Shown: piece after piece, positions 1 to 8,453 of the stretch
Position numbering within the stretch: the first letter of the stretch is position 1
Layout: every line of letters starts with the position of its first letter
Assembly (NCBI GenBank): GCA_964607755.1
Contig: CAZSMC010000041.1
Span: 1-38,130 of the forward strand
Source of the DNA: CAZSMC01 sp964607755
Lineage (GTDB): Bacteria > Zhuqueibacterota > Zhuqueibacteria > Residuimicrobiales > Krinioviventaceae
Length of the DNA stretch: 38,130 bases
Direction: 5' to 3'
The notes under the pieces: model-generated
Databases searched by the model: none
What the model was told of the DNA's origin: nothing
The model's input: the letters and a program-made list of their open reading frames with translations, nothing else
Position numbers and translations under genes: made by a program

Positions 1-73
1 CTTTTTGTCTTTGATGAAATTTGTCAAGATGTTATATTGAGATATCCGAAAATATCACATTTTTGAAAACTGC

Positions 74-1618
74 TTGCAAAGAAAAAGTATCTCCAAATTG
101 AGGCTGACTATCTTGCGTCTTTCCGCTATCCTAATAACGCTGTTAACATTTTTTTCACTGTCTTTTTCACAGACGTTACGTCCGAATCACTGGCTGGAAC
201 AGGAGATCCGATTTTTGCAGAACCGGGGATATCTCTGGTCACTTTCTCCGCTGCATGGACCCTATGATATTTCGCACGTTCGATCAGCAATGCAAAAACT
301 GCCACAGGGCAATGAGTTCCGAGAATTTAGCAACACTTTGCTTGTCAGATGGCCTCAAGCCTGCAATACGGGTTATGTCCTTGGTCAGTGGCAAAGTGCA
401 TATCGGAATGAAAGACAATCGCGTTATTTTCATTCCAGAGAGCGATTTGGCGGCGGTGCGCAGCTTAATGACTGGCTGCACACAGCAGCAACGGTTTACG
501 TCGATAATCGCCTGGATGAAAAGGCTTCCTACATGGGCAAGCGGCAAGGTGGCCAGGCCGCATTTTTCGAGCAAGCTTATGCTCTGGCTCTTTTCAAAAA
601 TTTTCAAGTTAAATTTGGCCGGGATCTTCTCGTCTGGGGACCGGGCTTTGAGGCAAGTCTGCTTATCTCCGGTAACAGCCGGCCCATGGATCATCTTTAC
701 TTTTCCTGGAACAATGATTGGCTCGAATTTTCCTTTTTCAGCGCCACATTAAATCCAACCTTTTTCAAGGTTAATGAACAACCTGCCACTCAGCATCGCC
801 TTTTATCCGGGCATCGCATTGAATGCCATCCTTTGCCTTTTCTCTATTTTGCCATCAGTGAGACGTCGCTTTCTGGCGGGCCGGATACCGGACTCGATTT
901 TGCCTATCTGAATCCATTTATGTTTTATCACGCTGCCAATTTGAATGGCCCAAATACGGCCAACAGCATGGGCAGCGTGGACGTTGCTGCGATGCCGTTG
1001 CGCCAATGGACCACGTATGGCAGTTTTTTGTTGGATGATGTTCAGATCGAGAATTCAGTCCCAGCCGACCGGGAACCCGCCCAAATTGGTTATCTCGCCG
1101 GCACGAACGTCGCTGATCCCTTTGGCATTTTTGGCGTGGATGTTTTTACCGAGTATACCCGGGTCACAAACCGGACCTACAAAGGACAGGGAGGACCATG
1201 GGAAAAATATCTGCACCGTAATCAGCCGATTGGCCATTTCTTGGGCAATGATTTTGACCGGCTATTAGGTGGAATTTCGTATCATCCCATTCCGAATTAT
1301 TTTGTTCGGTTCGTTTACGAGCATCGCCGGCAGGGAGAGGGACGTCTGGATACACCGTTTGATACACCCTGGCTCGATATCCCGGAAGGCGAGTCATATT
1401 CCGAACCCTTTCCGACGGGTACAGTCGAAAGGTCGGAGGTGTTTTCCTTTCTCACCCGCTGGCGCCCGGCGTGGTGGTTTGGATGTGAATTTATGGTCAG
1501 ATTTTGGAGCATAGACAATTATCGCAATCAACCTGACGCGGATAAAGACTTTTGGGATATCCGCTTGCTTTTCAATTTTGAATTTTTGCAAGATTATAGT
1601 TTAAAGCTAAAACATTGA
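74..1618 (+). CDS. Wzi-like capsule assembly outer-membrane protein
   Basis: This 514-residue protein begins with a hydrophobic signal segment (about residues 10-32, ending in LSFSQT) and then alternates aromatic and polar residues like an outer-membrane beta-barrel. The stretch KFGRDLLVWGPGFEASLLIS (about 180-199) matches the signature of the Wzi capsule assembly family, in which WGPG is followed by a SLLxS-type segment. Wzi proteins sit in the outer membrane and help attach or assemble surface polysaccharide. The start is a TTG at 74; no strong ribosome site is visible and an upstream start cannot be excluded because the window begins here. The stop is 9 bp before fkp, so the two are probably co-transcribed, which fits a surface-glycan role. 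The family call is from motif memory and is fairly confident; its specific substrate is unknown. Confidence 0.75.
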   Translation: MQRKSISKLRLTILRLSAILITLLTFFSLSFSQTLRPNHWLEQEIRFLQNRGYLWSLSPLHGPYDISHVRSAMQKLPQGNEFREFSNTLLVRWPQACNTGYVLGQWQSAYRNERQSRYFHSRERFGGGAQLNDWLHTAATVYVDNRLDEKASYMGKRQGGQAAFFEQAYALALFKNFQVKFGRDLLVWGPGFEASLLISGNSRPMDHLYFSWNNDWLEFSFFSATLNPTFFKVNEQPATQHRLLSGHRIECHPLPFLYFAISETSLSGGPDTGLDFAYLNPFMFYHAANLNGPNTANSMGSVDVAAMPLRQWTTYGSFLLDDVQIENSVPADREPAQIGYLAGTNVADPFGIFGVDVFTEYTRVTNRTYKGQGGPWEKYLHRNQPIGHFLGNDFDRLLGGISYHPIPNYFVRFVYEHRRQGEGRLDTPFDTPWLDIPEGESYSEPFPTGTVERSEVFSFLTRWRPAWWFGCEFMVRFWSIDNYRNQPDADKDFWDIRLLFNFEFLQDYSLKLKH

Positions 1619-1627
1619 CGGGAATTT

Positions 1628-4507
1628 ATGAATCATTTCGATGTATGTGTGATCACAGCGGCAAATGAAGCACAAGCAACAGGATACGAAACACAGGTGC
1701 AGTGGCGAAAGCAGCATGGTTTGTTCCCGGATACAACATTCTGGGTCATTCCCGATCCGGAAGGCAAGCGAATCGGTTCGGGCGGAAGCACGTTTTATAC
1801 GCTCGATCGACTCTATCAACATTATGGCAACGGTCTGTTCGGAAAGCGGGTGCTCATTCTGCACTCTGGCGGAGACAGCCGTCGCCTGCCAGCTTTTGCT
1901 GTGCAGGGAAAATTGTTCACGCCTTTGCCGACTGAAAAACACCATTCGCTGTTCGATATTATGATGGTAACCTATTCCGAATGTCCTGCTTTTGACGACG
2001 GTCAGGTCATTATTGCAAGCGGGGATGTGGTGCTGAATTTTGAATCCGAGTTTGTTGACTTTGCAGAACATGGCATCACCGGAGTGGCGTATCCCGAGTC
2101 ACCGGAAGAGGCGCAATACTATGGAGTCTATGTCATGGAAAATCCCCGGATGGAACCGGTGCCAGTCACTGATTTTTTACAAAAACCGGCTGCAGATGAA
2201 CTGACTAACTGCCAGGCGCTTGATTACGGGCAACGGGCGTGGATAGACACCGGCATAATCAATCTGGCGCCGGATGCCGTAAAAGCGTTTTTAGAGTGCG
2301 AGCAGCTTATCCGGGCTTTTCGGAACGGCGAGTTGAATTACAATTTATATCAGGATGTTTTATTCGCTGTTCTCAAAAAGAACTCAATCGCTGATAGCGA
2401 CAAGCTTTGGCGTATGGACTTTCAGGTGTCCTGTTTGCCATATTGCGGATTTTATCACATTGGTAAAAGCGAGGAGATGCTGCACAATTTTTATACACTC
2501 ACCCATGCCGGCGCGACGTATACCTTTCGCAACCGGGTGCGTTCTAATGCTGGCAAATATCCGGCACTAAAATCAGCCTGGGTATATAACAGTGTGATTC
2601 ACTCACCCCGCATCACTGTCAACAGCCCGGCAATGATCGAGGGATCGCTCATTGAATCAGAGCTGGTATTGGAAGGTGACAATCTGCTCACTGGCTTGTT
2701 ACCTGTCACAAATCCCGTACATTTAAATAAAGGCATTGGTCTGGCAGTTACGCCGCTTGCGAATGACCTGTACACAGCCATCATTTACGGGATTAACGAT
2801 CATTTTAAAAATCAGCAATCCAGTACGTTTTTAAATGAACCGATGAAAGAGGCTTTTGAGCGCCGGGGAATAAGACCGAAGCAGGTGTGGCACGAAGGTG
2901 AAGAACAGGAATTGTGGACTGCCCGACTTTTTCCGGCATGTTCGACTGTTGAGGAGGCGGTCGAAATTGCTTTAAATTTGCAGTACGATTATCCTGATCC
3001 GCGCTGGCATGAGACTGAACGCCTGTCCATGAAGCACATACTGGTGAAGGCTGATCACAAGAGAATATGCGAGCATTATCAGGAGATTCAACGGCAAGTC
3101 CGGTTGGAAACTCTGGCCGATACTCTGACTTTTGATTCGACGCTTTCGTTTGCAGCGCTCAGTCATTCATGTCAAAGTGCTCAGGATATTGACCGGGTTG
3201 TTCAACAGCTTTATACTCTTTTGCAAAAAACAACCGATCTCAGATTCAAAGCGCGACTGTTGTGGTGGCTGGCACATTTTTATGATCAACAGAAAAGACC
3301 AAAGAAAGCGGAAGAGACAAAGGTTAAAAGTTTTTCTGCTATCCGCAAAGCTGTGGCTCGAGGCATGCAGACGAGTCCGCATTTTGAAAATCCATCTTTT
3401 GCTATTCGTGATGATGAAGTAGTGTGGACCGTCATTCCGGCACGACTCGATTTTGCCGGCGGCTGGACTGATACGCCACCGATCTGCCTTGAACGCGGTG
3501 GTTCAGTATTAAATGCCTCGGTGACATTAAACGGACAATATCCCATTCAGGTGATTGCCAAACGCAAAGCAGAACCAGTCATTGAAATCAACTCGATCGA
3601 TCTTGGCCAGCGCATTGTGATCAAAGATACAGAGACACTCAAAGATTACACAAACCCGGCTGACTGGCTGTCGTTGCCAAAGTCTGCTTTCTTTGCCTCG
3701 GGACTTTTGCCAGTGGATTTCAACGGGTCATTGGCAGATTTTTTAAAACAGTTGGGCGGAGGCATCGATCTGACACTTTTTAGCGCGCTGCCTTCTGGCT
3801 CCGGTCTTGGCACATCGAGTCTATTGGGAGCCGGATTGATTGCGACTCTTGCCAGGCTGGTTGGTTATCCGTTAAAAAAAGAGGAAATTTATGCACGAAC
3901 CAGTAACCTCGAACAGCTCCTGACCACCGGCGGAGGCTGGCAGGATCAGGTTGGGGGCGTGGCTGGCGGGGTGAAACTTGTCGAGACAAATCCGGGATTC
4001 GATCAAACACCGCATCTTTCGTGGACGAACTTGAAACATCCTGAAGTCACTCTTGAAAAACGGTTTTTGCTTTATTATACCGGCGTTCGCCGAATGGCAA
4101 AAAACTTGCTTCGCCAGGTTGTGGGTCATTATCTCGAAAAGCAGGCCAAAGCGCTTGATGCCCTTTCAGAACTGGACCGGTGCGCTCATGAGATGAAAGA
4201 TGATCTCGATCACCGCGATATTGACGCATTTGGCAGAAAAATTGCCCGTGCCTGGGAGCTCAACAAAACGCTGGATCAGGGTCAAACGACAGATGTGATT
4301 GAGGGCATTCTATCGCAAATAAAGGATTATATCTTGGGCGCAAAACTTTTAGGTGCCGGCGGCGGGGGATTCCTTTTCATTGTCGCCAAAGATGCGGATG
4401 CCTGTCAAAAGGTTCGTCAGGAACTGCAGGACCATCCGCCAAATAACCGGGCACGGTTTTTTACTTTTGATATTGATCCGTTCGGATTGCGTATTTCTGT
4501 CCTGTAA
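1628..4507 (+). CDS. fkp: Bifunctional L-fucokinase / L-fucose-1-phosphate guanylyltransferase
   Basis: Fkp converts free L-fucose to fucose-1-phosphate with ATP and then to GDP-L-fucose with GTP, the donor for fucosylated surface glycans. The length, 959 residues, is close to the roughly 950 of the Bacteroides enzyme. The N-terminal half is the pyrophosphorylase, with the nucleotide loop RIGSGGSTFYTL near residue 50 and LHSGGDSRRLP near 80. The C-terminal part is a GHMP kinase, with PARLDFAGGWTDTPP near 602, the ATP-binding loop LPSGSGLGTSS near 721 and GAGGGGFLF near 908. All three GHMP motifs look intact, so both activities are expected. It follows the Wzi-like gene by 9 bp. A shorter sugar-kinase fusion with another nucleotide sugar remains possible, but the fused architecture is characteristic of Fkp. 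Confidence 0.88.
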   Translation: MNHFDVCVITAANEAQATGYETQVQWRKQHGLFPDTTFWVIPDPEGKRIGSGGSTFYTLDRLYQHYGNGLFGKRVLILHSGGDSRRLPAFAVQGKLFTPLPTEKHHSLFDIMMVTYSECPAFDDGQVIIASGDVVLNFESEFVDFAEHGITGVAYPESPEEAQYYGVYVMENPRMEPVPVTDFLQKPAADELTNCQALDYGQRAWIDTGIINLAPDAVKAFLECEQLIRAFRNGELNYNLYQDVLFAVLKKNSIADSDKLWRMDFQVSCLPYCGFYHIGKSEEMLHNFYTLTHAGATYTFRNRVRSNAGKYPALKSAWVYNSVIHSPRITVNSPAMIEGSLIESELVLEGDNLLTGLLPVTNPVHLNKGIGLAVTPLANDLYTAIIYGINDHFKNQQSSTFLNEPMKEAFERRGIRPKQVWHEGEEQELWTARLFPACSTVEEAVEIALNLQYDYPDPRWHETERLSMKHILVKADHKRICEHYQEIQRQVRLETLADTLTFDSTLSFAALSHSCQSAQDIDRVVQQLYTLLQKTTDLRFKARLLWWLAHFYDQQKRPKKAEETKVKSFSAIRKAVARGMQTSPHFENPSFAIRDDEVVWTVIPARLDFAGGWTDTPPICLERGGSVLNASVTLNGQYPIQVIAKRKAEPVIEINSIDLGQRIVIKDTETLKDYTNPADWLSLPKSAFFASGLLPVDFNGSLADFLKQLGGGIDLTLFSALPSGSGLGTSSLLGAGLIATLARLVGYPLKKEEIYARTSNLEQLLTTGGGWQDQVGGVAGGVKLVETNPGFDQTPHLSWTNLKHPEVTLEKRFLLYYTGVRRMAKNLLRQVVGHYLEKQAKALDALSELDRCAHEMKDDLDHRDIDAFGRKIARAWELNKTLDQGQTTDVIEGILSQIKDYILGAKLLGAGGGGFLFIVAKDADACQKVRQELQDHPPNNRARFFTFDIDPFGLRISVL

Positions 4508-4522
4508 AAATAATGGCGAGGA

Positions 4523-4753
4523 TTATGTTTCATGTAATATAGCTTTTTCTAACTTTTTAGGGATATTGAGGAAAACGAAACAAGATTCAGGATAGATATA
4601 ATCTTCACCGCTTTCGTCGACAACTCTCAAATCACCATGAGATTCTGCCTCTGCATCTGGAATATTCAAATAAATTTTATATAATTCAAAAAAAGCAGGA
4701 TATGCTGAATTGTCGATACAAACCAAAAAAGTTTGTTTTGAATTATTTCCCAT
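4523..4753 (-). CDS. Small conserved protein of unknown function
   Basis: This 76-residue protein contains CIDNSAYPAFFELYKIY, then IPDAEAESHGDLRV and DESGEDYIYPESCF. I recognise this as a small family common in environmental bacteria with the core DESGEDYLYP, for which I know no function. It has no membrane segment or signal. The ATG at 4753 lies 4 bp after the stop of the broken upstream gene at 4758-4994 on the same strand, so the two form a pair. It converges on fkp with only 15 bp between the stops and no clear terminator. The reading frame is complete even though its partner is broken, so it may still be expressed. Confidence 0.6.
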   Translation of the reverse strand: MGNNSKQTFLVCIDNSAYPAFFELYKIYLNIPDAEAESHGDLRVVDESGEDYIYPESCFVFLNIPKKLEKAILHET

Positions 4754-4757
4754 TTTT

Positions 4758-4994
4758 TTAATCCAAATATTTTTTTCTTTTCATTTCTTTTTTACCTATT
4801 CCGTGCGCTTCATACCAATAAAGTTCGGCCGCGCGAATGGTTCCATCCGAGAGTTGAATCTTTGCTTTCCCTTTTAATTTTTTCCAATGACCGCTTCCAT
4901 CTATTTTTCAAAGACGTTTTATTTCTTTAATACCATTACCAATAGCAATTGTTTCAACATTGGTTATATCAGTTAGAATTTTAAAATTCATCAT
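4758..4994 (-). pseudogene. Small conserved gene interrupted by an in-frame TGA
   Basis: Reading from the ATG at 4994 gives a 78-codon frame that is open to the TAA at 4758 except for a TGA at codon 29 (4908-4910). The N-terminal part reads MMNFKILTDITNVETIA and the part after the TGA contains HWKKLKGKAKIQLSDGT and ELYWYEAHGIGKKEMK. The continued frame, with the typical WYEAHGIG motif, shows that a single codon breaks an otherwise intact gene. CGA to TGA is the simplest change, because I recall arginine at this position in relatives. This is the upstream member of a two-gene unit with the 76-residue protein. Its function is unknown. Confidence 0.6.
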
Positions 4995-5070
4995 TATCTC
5001 AGTTTTAGTTACTTATTAAGTAAACATTGTTCTAATATCAATAAAAAATTGAATATATTTCATTTTTTAC

Positions 5071-5099
5071 TTGATTTTTACGCCGGATATGTTTAAATA
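5071..5099 (+). promoter_or_regulatory. Candidate sigma-70-like promoter for the secreted protein
   Basis: TTGATT at 5071-5076 and TAAATA at 5094-5099 are separated by 17 bp. They lie about 125 bp upstream of the ATG at 5225, in otherwise non-coding DNA. Only the motif match and position support this. Confidence 0.3.
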
Positions 5100-5224
5100 T
5101 AAGGAAATCGAAAGGGGTGATTTTCCGGTACACTCTTTCTGAACGCGCTTTTATTTTCACTGATTACGACGGGGGAAAAGCACTCCGGTTATCTTTTTAA
5201 CTTATTAAAACGATTGGGGGTAGT

Positions 5225-6430
5225 ATGAATTCAAAACAACTGTCTCACATCCGTTGTGTTATCGTTACGTGCGCGATTTGTTTCGTGTTTTCCACAGCAT
5301 GGTCGGAACCCAACATCTGGATCAATGAGTTCCATTATGACAATGCCGGGGCAGATTCGAATGAATTTGTTGAGGTTGTCGTGCCGGTGTTTTTTTCTGA
5401 TCTGGATCAGGTGACACTGACGCTTTATAATGGCAGTAATGGAGAGCCCTATGGAACGGCGCATACCCATACCCTGGATACTTTTACTCCCGGAAGTACC
5501 GCTAATGGCTTTTTAATTTTGTGGAAAGAAATTTCCGGGATCCAAAATGGTTCTCCGGATGGCTTTTGTTTATCCTATGGACAGGACGAAACAGTCATTC
5601 AATTCATTAGCTATGAAGGAGAAATGACCGCAACAGATGGGCCGGCAATCGGGCTTACGAGTGAAGATGTGCTTGTCGAAGAATCTGGTTCCACTCAAAG
5701 TGATGAATCTCTTCAGTTGCTCGGCAATGGTACCGCTTATAACGATTTTACCTGGGCCGGTCCGGCTACTGCTACACCAGGAGAGCCAAACGGAGACCAG
5801 ACTTTGCCGGTTTCTTTATCTTCGTTTACTGCACATTATGTGAATGGTGTTGTTGAATTGACATGGTGCACGCAAAGCGAAAAAGATAATGCCGGGTTTT
5901 TTATCAGCCGTTCTCAAAGGGAGAATAATGATTACCATCAAATCAGTCCTTTGATACAAGGCGCCGGCACCACAACACAAACCCGAACTTATCAGTTTGT
6001 CGATCGCCGCGTTGAGGCGGAATCAGAGTACTGGTACAAACTTTATCAGCAGGACTATGATGGCAGCTTGCATGAATTTGGTCCGGTGTCGGTATCGACA
6101 CATTCGACTGGAGGACCTATGAAAGAAGCCTTGTGCACAAAAAGCAAACTTGTTTCGTCTTTTCCGAACCCTTTTAATCCGGGCACGCAAATCACTTTTT
6201 ACATCTCGGAGCGTGATGAGGGTTTGCCGGTTGTTGATCTGGCTATTTATGATGTGCTTGGACGAAAAATCAAAACCCTGGATTACGGGATTTTTCCCTT
6301 TGGCGCCCAACAAGTGGCATGGGATGGCTCAGATGACGCCGGAAGAACCGTACCTGCGGGGATATACTTTTGCCGGATGAAAACGTCAAATGGAATGTTT
6401 TCCTCGCTAAAGTTAATAAAAGCAAAATAG
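5225..6430 (+). CDS. Secreted protein: lamin-tail domain, FN3-like domain, type IX-like sorting tail
   Basis: This 401-residue protein has a signal peptide at about 1-27. Residues about 28-195 resemble a lamin-tail domain, opening with NIWINEFHYDNAGADSNEFV, a fold often found in secreted bacterial nucleases and adhesion proteins. Residues about 195-295 start LPVSLSSFTAHYVNGVVELTW, the FN3-like module that commonly precedes sorting tails. The final 90 residues contain SFPNPFNPGTQITFYI, YDVLGRKIKTL, WDGSDDAGRTVPAGIYF and a basic end, which is the FlgD-like/type IX C-terminal sorting domain. It is therefore probably exported across both membranes and fixed to the surface or released. No catalytic domain is visible, so its role is likely structural or binding. 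The start has a G-rich run (GGGGGTAGT) just upstream. Confidence 0.82.
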   Translation: MNSKQLSHIRCVIVTCAICFVFSTAWSEPNIWINEFHYDNAGADSNEFVEVVVPVFFSDLDQVTLTLYNGSNGEPYGTAHTHTLDTFTPGSTANGFLILWKEISGIQNGSPDGFCLSYGQDETVIQFISYEGEMTATDGPAIGLTSEDVLVEESGSTQSDESLQLLGNGTAYNDFTWAGPATATPGEPNGDQTLPVSLSSFTAHYVNGVVELTWCTQSEKDNAGFFISRSQRENNDYHQISPLIQGAGTTTQTRTYQFVDRRVEAESEYWYKLYQQDYDGSLHEFGPVSVSTHSTGGPMKEALCTKSKLVSSFPNPFNPGTQITFYISERDEGLPVVDLAIYDVLGRKIKTLDYGIFPFGAQQVAWDGSDDAGRTVPAGIYFCRMKTSNGMFSSLKLIKAK

Positions 6431-6520
6431 TAAAGTGCCGCATTTGTAAAAATTTCTTGCGTTTGTCGTTCTAACCTTTTATTTTATGTCGCTTTGAGAA
6501 TAAAGTGAAAGGTGCGGCCT

Positions 6521-6817
6521 ATGAAATGTTACAATTGCGGTCATGAAATTGTATCGGACTCTGGTCTGAAAATTAACAGACAGGATACATGTCCGGGGTG
6601 CGGATCATATTTGCACTGTTGTTTCAATTGTCGCTTTTACGATCCTGTAGCCTGGAAGGAATGTCGCGAGCCAGAGGCTGAACGGGTAAGCAACAAAAAG
6701 ATGGCCAACTTTTGCGCCTACTTTGAACCCTGCCTTCGGGAAACGGTGTATTCAGAATCCAGAGCTGAACAAGCCCGTCAGAAACTGGAGGATCTTTTCA
6801 GTAATTCGAATTGCTAA
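6521..6817 (+). CDS. Small Cys-rich zinc-ribbon-like protein
   Basis: From the ATG at 6521 the product is 98 residues. A GTG nine bases upstream is in frame, but GAAAGGTG sits at a normal ribosome-site distance from the ATG. The first 50 residues hold CYNCG, CPGCG, CCFNC and a further Cys, spaced like a double zinc ribbon. FCAYFEPC adds two more near residue 70. Such proteins usually bind one or two zinc ions and have no signal peptide, so this one is probably cytoplasmic. I recognise the pattern as a conserved hypothetical but know no function. It follows the secreted protein by about 90 bp and is closed by the terminator at 6925. Confidence 0.65.
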   Translation: MKCYNCGHEIVSDSGLKINRQDTCPGCGSYLHCCFNCRFYDPVAWKECREPEAERVSNKKMANFCAYFEPCLRETVYSESRAEQARQKLEDLFSNSNC

Positions 6818-6888
6818 TGCTATTGCTATTATCCTTTGCCATGATGAAGAGGAAGCCTCTTATATTTTAGCTGGTTGATGCCTATCTC

Positions 6889-6911
6889 ACAGAGCATTTT
6901 AACGGCTCTGT
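6889..6911 (+). terminator. Minor stem-loop upstream of the main terminator
   Basis: ACAGAGC (6889-6895) pairs with GCTCTGT (6905-6911) around a 9-base loop. It has only a short T run after it, so it may be an auxiliary RNA hairpin rather than a terminator on its own. Confidence 0.35.
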
Positions 6912-6924
6912 TTCGCAAACTTTT

Positions 6925-6949
6925 AGGCCCGGATTATCCCGGGCCTTTT
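6925..6949. terminator. Bidirectional intrinsic terminator
   Basis: AGGCCCGG (6925-6932) pairs with CCGGGCCT (6939-6946) around a 6-base loop, followed by T residues on the plus strand and preceded by AAAC-TTTT on the other. It lies between the convergent genes ending at 6817 and 6957 and probably serves both. Confidence 0.8.
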
Positions 6950-6956
6950 GGTTTCT

Positions 6957-7508
6957 TTAGAACAGCTCGTTTACATGCCTGGATATTTTGACCATTTCAT
7001 CACCAAACAATATTTTTATATCGCAATGCGTACGTAAATAAAGATACTTGTTCGATTCGAGAAGAGTCTGACATTTTCGAAAGTCCTGATAATCCCGAAC
7101 ATCATAATGAGTGAACAATATCCAGGGTTCATCTTTGTCAGAACTCAGGCCAAACGTTGAACCATGAAAGCCAAATCTATAATGAGCGTAGCCTTCCCAA
7201 TCTGTGTACAGTGATTCAAGCTGTAACTTTATTTTTTCCAACATACGTTGTTGTTCTTCCCGGTTTAATTCGATGAAATGGGCTCGGCTTTCCGGATATC
7301 TTCGGATCGCAACCATCATGCGATAAGGACGTTCTTGATTTACTTCCTGAATCCGGGAACGAAATAAAGGCAGCCTTGATTTTGCCAGTTCACGGAGTCC
7401 GGGCTTTTCGAATAACTCTTTTTCATCATTTTTGCGCCACAGCTTCCATGCCACAAACACCACAATCCAGACAGAAACGACGATCAGAACTATGGGAAGA
7501 AAATCCAT
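6957..7508 (-). CDS. Membrane-anchored protein of unknown function
   Basis: This 183-residue protein has one N-terminal membrane segment (about 4-24) followed by a short basic stretch, so most of it should face the cytoplasm. The soluble part has an arginine-rich helix-like region (PYRMMVAIRRYPESRAHFIE) and a C-terminal region with FTHYDVRDYQDFRKC. I do not recognise the family and see no catalytic motif. It starts 10 bp after the TSUP permease stop and is very likely co-transcribed with it, which suggests a role linked to that transporter, though nothing in the sequence proves this. Confidence 0.55.
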   Translation of the reverse strand: MDFLPIVLIVVSVWIVVFVAWKLWRKNDEKELFEKPGLRELAKSRLPLFRSRIQEVNQERPYRMMVAIRRYPESRAHFIELNREEQQRMLEKIKLQLESLYTDWEGYAHYRFGFHGSTFGLSSDKDEPWILFTHYDVRDYQDFRKCQTLLESNKYLYLRTHCDIKILFGDEMVKISRHVNELF

Positions 7509-7518
7509 AAGGACTCCA

Positions 7519-8262
7519 CTAGTTGAAATTTTGCAAGAGTTTCAAAGCCATAAAAATAACCGCAGCTAATAAAACATACCGAATAACTTTTTCATCCTTT
7601 CGGCTGGATAGTTTTGCCGACCACCATGCGCCAAGTGCATTGCCTGAGGCCAGGACAATGGCATAGATATAATCAATTTTTCCGTGAAATGCAAAAATAA
7701 ACAGTGCCGGGATTGTGTAAATAAATATCATGAAAATCTTGTAACGGTTAACCTGAACCAGATCAAGTTGTAAAATATGCCGAAAAGCGGCCATGAATAA
7801 AAATCCTACTCCAGCTTGAATAAAACCGCCATAAAAACCGATGCCAAGCAAGGCAGGATAAATGAGCCAAGAATGTTTGTTTGATCTATTAACTTTGTTG
7901 GGAATGGGCAGAAAAATCGAAATGACTACAAAGATGATCACAAAAGCTAAAATTCTTTGAAAGAGGGTATGATTGATCTGAACAGCCACAAGCGCTCCAG
8001 TGATTGCACCGGGGAGAGTCCATAATGCCATTTTGAGTATGGGCTTGAATTCGTAAGCCTTTTCAAGGTGAAAGGAGCGGAGAGCAGAGAGGTTTTGAAT
8101 AAATATAGCGATTCTGTTTGTGCCGTTCGCTGCAATGCTGTTCAATCCTAAAAATATCATTGTCGGCATAGTTAGCGTGGAACCGCCTCCAGCCATGACG
8201 TTTACAAAACCTGCTACCAATCCAACAGAAAACAGAACCAGTAATTGAAGTGCTTCCGGCAA
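7519..8262 (-). CDS. TSUP (TauE/SafE) family permease
   Basis: This 247-residue protein has about eight hydrophobic segments and the family features NVMAGGGSTLTMPTMIFLG near the start and ANGTNRIAIFIQNL near residue 45, typical of TauE/SafE permeases. The family moves small sulfur or carbon anions such as sulfite, sulfoacetate or taurine-derived acids across the inner membrane; the substrate cannot be read from sequence. The start is a TTG at 8262 with AAAGG six bases upstream. It lies 59 bp downstream of tRNA-Sec on the same strand, behind that gene's terminator, and directly upstream of the unknown membrane protein. The neighbourhood raises the possibility of a selenium oxyanion or selenoacid as substrate, which is only an inference. 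Confidence 0.85.
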   Translation of the reverse strand: MPEALQLLVLFSVGLVAGFVNVMAGGGSTLTMPTMIFLGLNSIAANGTNRIAIFIQNLSALRSFHLEKAYEFKPILKMALWTLPGAITGALVAVQINHTLFQRILAFVIIFVVISIFLPIPNKVNRSNKHSWLIYPALLGIGFYGGFIQAGVGFLFMAAFRHILQLDLVQVNRYKIFMIFIYTIPALFIFAFHGKIDYIYAIVLASGNALGAWWSAKLSSRKDEKVIRYVLLAAVIFMALKLLQNFN

Positions 8263-8290
8263 AAGAGACCTTTCTTTATTTATAAAAGAA

Positions 8291-8316
8291 AAGGTTTACG
8301 AGTGGACATAAACCTT
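8291..8316 (-). terminator. Intrinsic terminator of tRNA-Sec
   Basis: On the minus strand AAGGTTTA (8316-8309) pairs with TAAACCTT (8298-8291) around a 10-base loop and is followed by TTCTTTT. It sits 5 bp after the end of the tRNA and upstream of the permease start. Confidence 0.65.
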
Positions 8317-8321
8317 GATAG

Positions 8322-8415
8322 CGGGAATGTGTGGGAATTGAACCCACCCGAGACAGAAAACCGTCTCACAACGGGTTTGAAGCCCGCGGCCGCCACCAGG
8401 TCGGCATCCATTCCC
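8322..8415 (-). tRNA. selC: tRNA-Sec, anticodon TCA
   Basis: The minus strand folds into a 94-nt tRNA. Its acceptor stem starts GGGAATG and ends CATTCCC (seven clean pairs, then G-A) with discriminator G. The anticodon loop CTTCAAA lies between GCGGG and CCCGT and gives anticodon TCA, which reads UGA. The extra arm is long (GAGACGG, loop TTTT, CTGTCTC, seven pairs with one G-T) as required for selenocysteine tRNA. The T arm is GTGGG-TTCAATT-CCCAC. The 3' end reads GCTA, so CCA is not encoded. SelA, SelB and SelD would be needed to use it and are not in this window. Confidence 0.93.
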
Positions 8416-8424
8416 AAGTGCAAA

Positions 8425-8453
8425 AAAATAATGAATAAAATTTACTTCTGCAA
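8425..8453 (-). promoter_or_regulatory. Promoter of tRNA-Sec
   Basis: On the minus strand TTGCAG (8453-8448) and TATTTT (8430-8425) are 17 bp apart. The predicted start falls a few bases before the mature tRNA 5' end at 8415. Confidence 0.5.

Noticed and set aside
1607..2071. 154-codon minus-strand frame
   Set aside because: Opposite the pyrophosphorylase part of fkp; no motif of its own.
4908..4910. In-frame TGA read as selenocysteine
   Set aside because: No stem-loop typical of SECIS was recognised downstream, the position is Arg in relatives that I recall, and CGA to TGA is a common transition.
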